From the NCBI GenBank assembly GCA_036269135.1, contig DATASQ010000052.1, positions 93,904 through 157,903 of the forward strand: 64,000 nucleotides of DNA, given 5' to 3'. The translations under genes and the position numbers were made by a program. The DNA is from Palsa-343 sp036269135 (GTDB lineage: Bacteria; Acidobacteriota; Terriglobia; Terriglobales; Acidobacteriaceae). Below, in pieces: positions 62,139-64,000 of the stretch (its first letter is position 1; the number at the start of each line of letters is the position of its first letter). The notes beneath the pieces were generated by a model, which saw only the letters and a list, made by a program, of their open reading frames with translations, did no database searches and had not been told where the DNA came from.

Positions 62139-62199
62139 CGGAATCCGCAAAAGGATGCCTGAAGCGTCGATTTTTTCTTTCGCGCTCTTTCAAAAGGGG

Positions 62200-62227
62200 T
62201 TGCCTCTGTTAGCTAGCTGTGTATGAT
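62200..62227 (+). promoter_or_regulatory. Sigma-70-type promoter of the second Ig-repeat gene
   Basis: TTGCCT (62200-62205), 16 bases and TATGAT (62222-62227). Identical hexamers and spacing to copy 1, while most of the spacer has diverged, so the elements appear to be under selection. Confidence 0.75.
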
Positions 62228-62233
62228 CCTCGA

Positions 62234-62514
62234 AGTAACACTTCCAATTTCTGCCTGGAAGGTTCCTGGGCCCTGGCACTCGGGTTCAGACCGGAGGGAG
62301 CTTGTGCGCTCACCGACGGCCCGGGTTCGCCAATACGAGGTTGTCCGTTCCGTTCGGCGCACGGTGTCCGCGGTCAGATCAGCCCACTCTGCACTACGCG
62401 CAAACGACTTGACTCCCTCGACTGACCAGGCGCAGTGACCGGAGCCTCCACGCAGCCCTTCAACGAAGTCCCGAACTACGGGCAAGATTCCGATTCGTAG
62501 AAGGTTGACGCCGC
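62234..62514 (+). ncRNA. Structured 5' leader with Shine-Dalgarno-sequestering hairpin, copy 2
   Basis: A leader of about 280 nt. The block 62333-62389 matches copy 1. The final hairpin (62456-62504) has CCTTC/GAAGG, CGAA/TTCG, GTC/GAT (a G-U wobble replacing a Watson-Crick pair) and CCCG/CGGG with a different loop (AACTA for AGGCA). The Shine-Dalgarno AGAAGG ends ten bases before the ATG. The GAGC-TTGTGC-GCTC stem near 62298 corresponds in place to the CGCGGAGC stem of copy 1 with different bases. Pairing kept despite change supports a real structure. Confidence 0.6.
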
Positions 62515-64000
62515 ATGACCAGGTTCGTGTTCTTTGTACTGCTCTTTTCCCTCGTCTCCACCCTTCCAGCCCTCGCCGTCACCATCACCACTCCTGATAA
62601 CAACGCGCAGGTCACCAGTCCCTTTTCCCTGGTAGCCAGCGCCGCCAGCTGCTCCGATGAGCCGGTCACGGCCATTGGCTATTCGCTCGACAGCAGCACC
62701 GATACCACCATCGTCGACAAGGCCGCCATCGACGCAAATATTCCCGCCTCCACCGGCACGCACACGATCCACGTGAAGGCGTGGAATACGAAAGGTGCGG
62801 TGTGTGTGGAAGACGTCACGGTGGACGTGACCGCCGCGGCCGATCCGCAGGCCACCAGCGCAGCAGCGATTCCGGTGACCGCGGCCGCCGCCACCGAGGT
62901 TTCGACCCAGGGCATCACGGTCAGCAGCCCCTACAGCGGCACCTCGCACACCTCGCCCTTCTCCCTGACGGCCTCGGCATCGAGCTGCCAGTCCAAATCG
63001 ATCACCTCGATGGGTTATTCGCTCGACAGCGGCGCCACCACCATGGTGGACAGCTCCGCCATCGGCGCTACGGTCAGCGCGAGCACCGGGGCCCATACGG
63101 TCCACGTCAAAGCCTGGGGCTCGGGCGGGGTGGTTTGCACCGCGGCCGTGCCGATTACCATCACCGGTTCCTCCCAGGGCGCCACCACTTCCTCAGGCGG
63201 GATCACGGTCAGCAGCCCGGAAAACGGCTCTTCCGTGTCATCGCCCTTTTCGCTGGTGGCGAAGGCCTCCACCTGCTCGGGACAGGCGGTCAGTTCCCTC
63301 GGCTATTCGCTGGACAACAGCTCCAGCACCACCATCGCCAACGGAACCTCGCTCAGCACCCAGGTCACGGCCGCCGCCGGCGCTCATACGCTGCACGTCA
63401 AGTCGTGGGGCAAATCCGGGGCGTCCTGCTCGGATAGCTTGTCCCTCACCGTCGCCGGAACCACGGCGGCTACCAGCGACAGCGTTGCGGCTCCGGCCAG
63501 TGCAACCGCGGTCAGCAGCGTTCAGACATTGTCCGGATGGTCAGCCGAGCACGATACCGGCATGAGCGGCAGCGCCAGTGGATCGACCTCGGTGGTGTCC
63601 TCACCGACGGTGAGCGGCGACTCGCGCAAATTCTCCGTGAGCTGGTCGAGCTCGGGGGGAGAGCGGTTCTCGAAATCCTTCGGTGACGACCGCACCTCAA
63701 CCAACTTCCTGTACGACGGCTGGGTCTACATCGCCAGCTCGAGCGGATCCATCGCGAACATCGAAATGGATCTCAACCAGACCATGCCCAGCGGCAATAC
63801 GGTGATCTTTGGCTTCCAGTGCGACGGGTATAAGGGCAAATGGGACTACTCCGCGAATAAGGGGAGCACCGCCAAGCCGGTCGGCGAATGGGTCAGCACC
63901 AGCGTCGCCTGCAATCCGAGCAGCTGGAGCCGCAACGCATGGCACCACGTGCAGATTGAATATTCCCGCGCCGCCACCGGCGGAAATATCACCTATAAAT
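62515..64000 (+). CDS. Secreted Ig-repeat protein, copy 2, cut by the window edge
   Basis: At least 495 residues; the frame is open at the right edge. Signal peptide MTRFVFFVLLFSLVSTLPAL. Three Ig-like repeats start near residues 22, 133 and 229 (ITVSSPYSGTSHTSPFSLTA; SMGYSLDSGATTM; GAHTVHVKAWGSGG), with a longer Ala/Thr linker between repeats 1 and 2. The lectin-like domain begins near residue 332 (SVQTLSGWSAEHDTG; NFLYDGWVYIASSSGSIANI; FGFQCDGYKGKWDYS; WHHVQIEYSR). It is a tandem paralogue of the previous gene with one repeat fewer. The similarity is strongest in the first repeat and the C-terminal domain. Confidence 0.88.
   Translation, partial: MTRFVFFVLLFSLVSTLPALAVTITTPDNNAQVTSPFSLVASAASCSDEPVTAIGYSLDSSTDTTIVDKAAIDANIPASTGTHTIHVKAWNTKGAVCVEDVTVDVTAAADPQATSAAAIPVTAAAATEVSTQGITVSSPYSGTSHTSPFSLTASASSCQSKSITSMGYSLDSGATTMVDSSAIGATVSASTGAHTVHVKAWGSGGVVCTAAVPITITGSSQGATTSSGGITVSSPENGSSVSSPFSLVAKASTCSGQAVSSLGYSLDNSSSTTIANGTSLSTQVTAAAGAHTLHVKSWGKSGASCSDSLSLTVAGTTAATSDSVAAPASATAVSSVQTLSGWSAEHDTGMSGSASGSTSVVSSPTVSGDSRKFSVSWSSSGGERFSKSFGDDRTSTNFLYDGWVYIASSSGSIANIEMDLNQTMPSGNTVIFGFQCDGYKGKWDYSANKGSTAKPVGEWVSTSVACNPSSWSRNAWHHVQIEYSRAATGGNITYK

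Overview
The window is about 64 kb of GC-rich chromosomal DNA, read here as Acidobacteriota, most likely class Terriglobia. The basis is gene content: a 1,123-residue outer-membrane receptor with a carboxypeptidase-regulatory N-terminus, an exported protein resembling the acidobacterial VWFA-related family, a hopanoid pathway (shc, hpnH, hpnI), a futalosine-type menaquinone gene (mqnA), and many short dispersed repeats of the kind common in this phylum. No phage, transposase, CRISPR array, tRNA or rRNA gene was seen. One structured RNA, the SRP 4.5S RNA (ffs), is present.

Layout. 1-9.2 kb: mqnA (cut by the left edge), dprA-topA, an exported beta-propeller lipoprotein, an MgtC-like membrane protein, a tiny membrane protein, fabH and ffs. 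9.2-13.6 kb: the large TonB-dependent-receptor-like protein and a DUF507 pair. 13.7-21.6 kb: trmH-rarA, tsaC-ydcF, yggX, and hom followed by the hopanoid glycosyltransferase gene hpnI. 21.7-31.7 kb: secreted and envelope proteins (GH18 hydrolase, Tat-exported TIM-barrel protein, AsmA-like protein, VWFA-related-like protein), a DEAD-box helicase and a member of an unnamed secreted family. 31.7-39.9 kb: one leftward block of membrane-fusion adaptor, two ABC ATPases, a TolC-like channel, an NtrC-type regulator and a sensor kinase, with no permease. 40.1-50.7 kb: acyltransferase, tmk, small membrane proteins, a predicted toxin-antitoxin pair, an M61 peptidase, protoporphyrinogen oxidase, a radical SAM/SPASM protein and an NmrA-like reductase. 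50.8-55.7 kb: ispH-shc-hpnH plus a small overlapping gene, running from isoprenoid precursor to adenosylhopane. 55.8-59.5 kb: a second copy of the unnamed secreted family, an M50 protease, an HU protein, dcd and a LuxR-type regulator whose receiver has lost its phosphorylation site. 59.6-64 kb: two tandem paralogous genes for secreted Ig-repeat proteins.

The most unusual part is the right end. The two Ig-repeat genes were duplicated with their whole control region. Both copies carry the same upstream block 118 bp before the same promoter (TTGCCT, 16 bp, TATGAT), then a long leader of about 270-280 nt ending in a 48-49 nt hairpin that pairs the Shine-Dalgarno sequence with an upstream CCTTC. 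The stems keep pairing where the sequences differ, which suggests a translational switch. The other main observations are the permease-less efflux operon, repeat-derived peptides inside a sensor kinase and at the N-terminus of the TolC-like protein, and the paralogous family marked by the motif QPKRILG.

Many gene starts were moved from the longest open frame to a codon with a better ribosome-binding site or signal peptide. Reasons are given in each entry.
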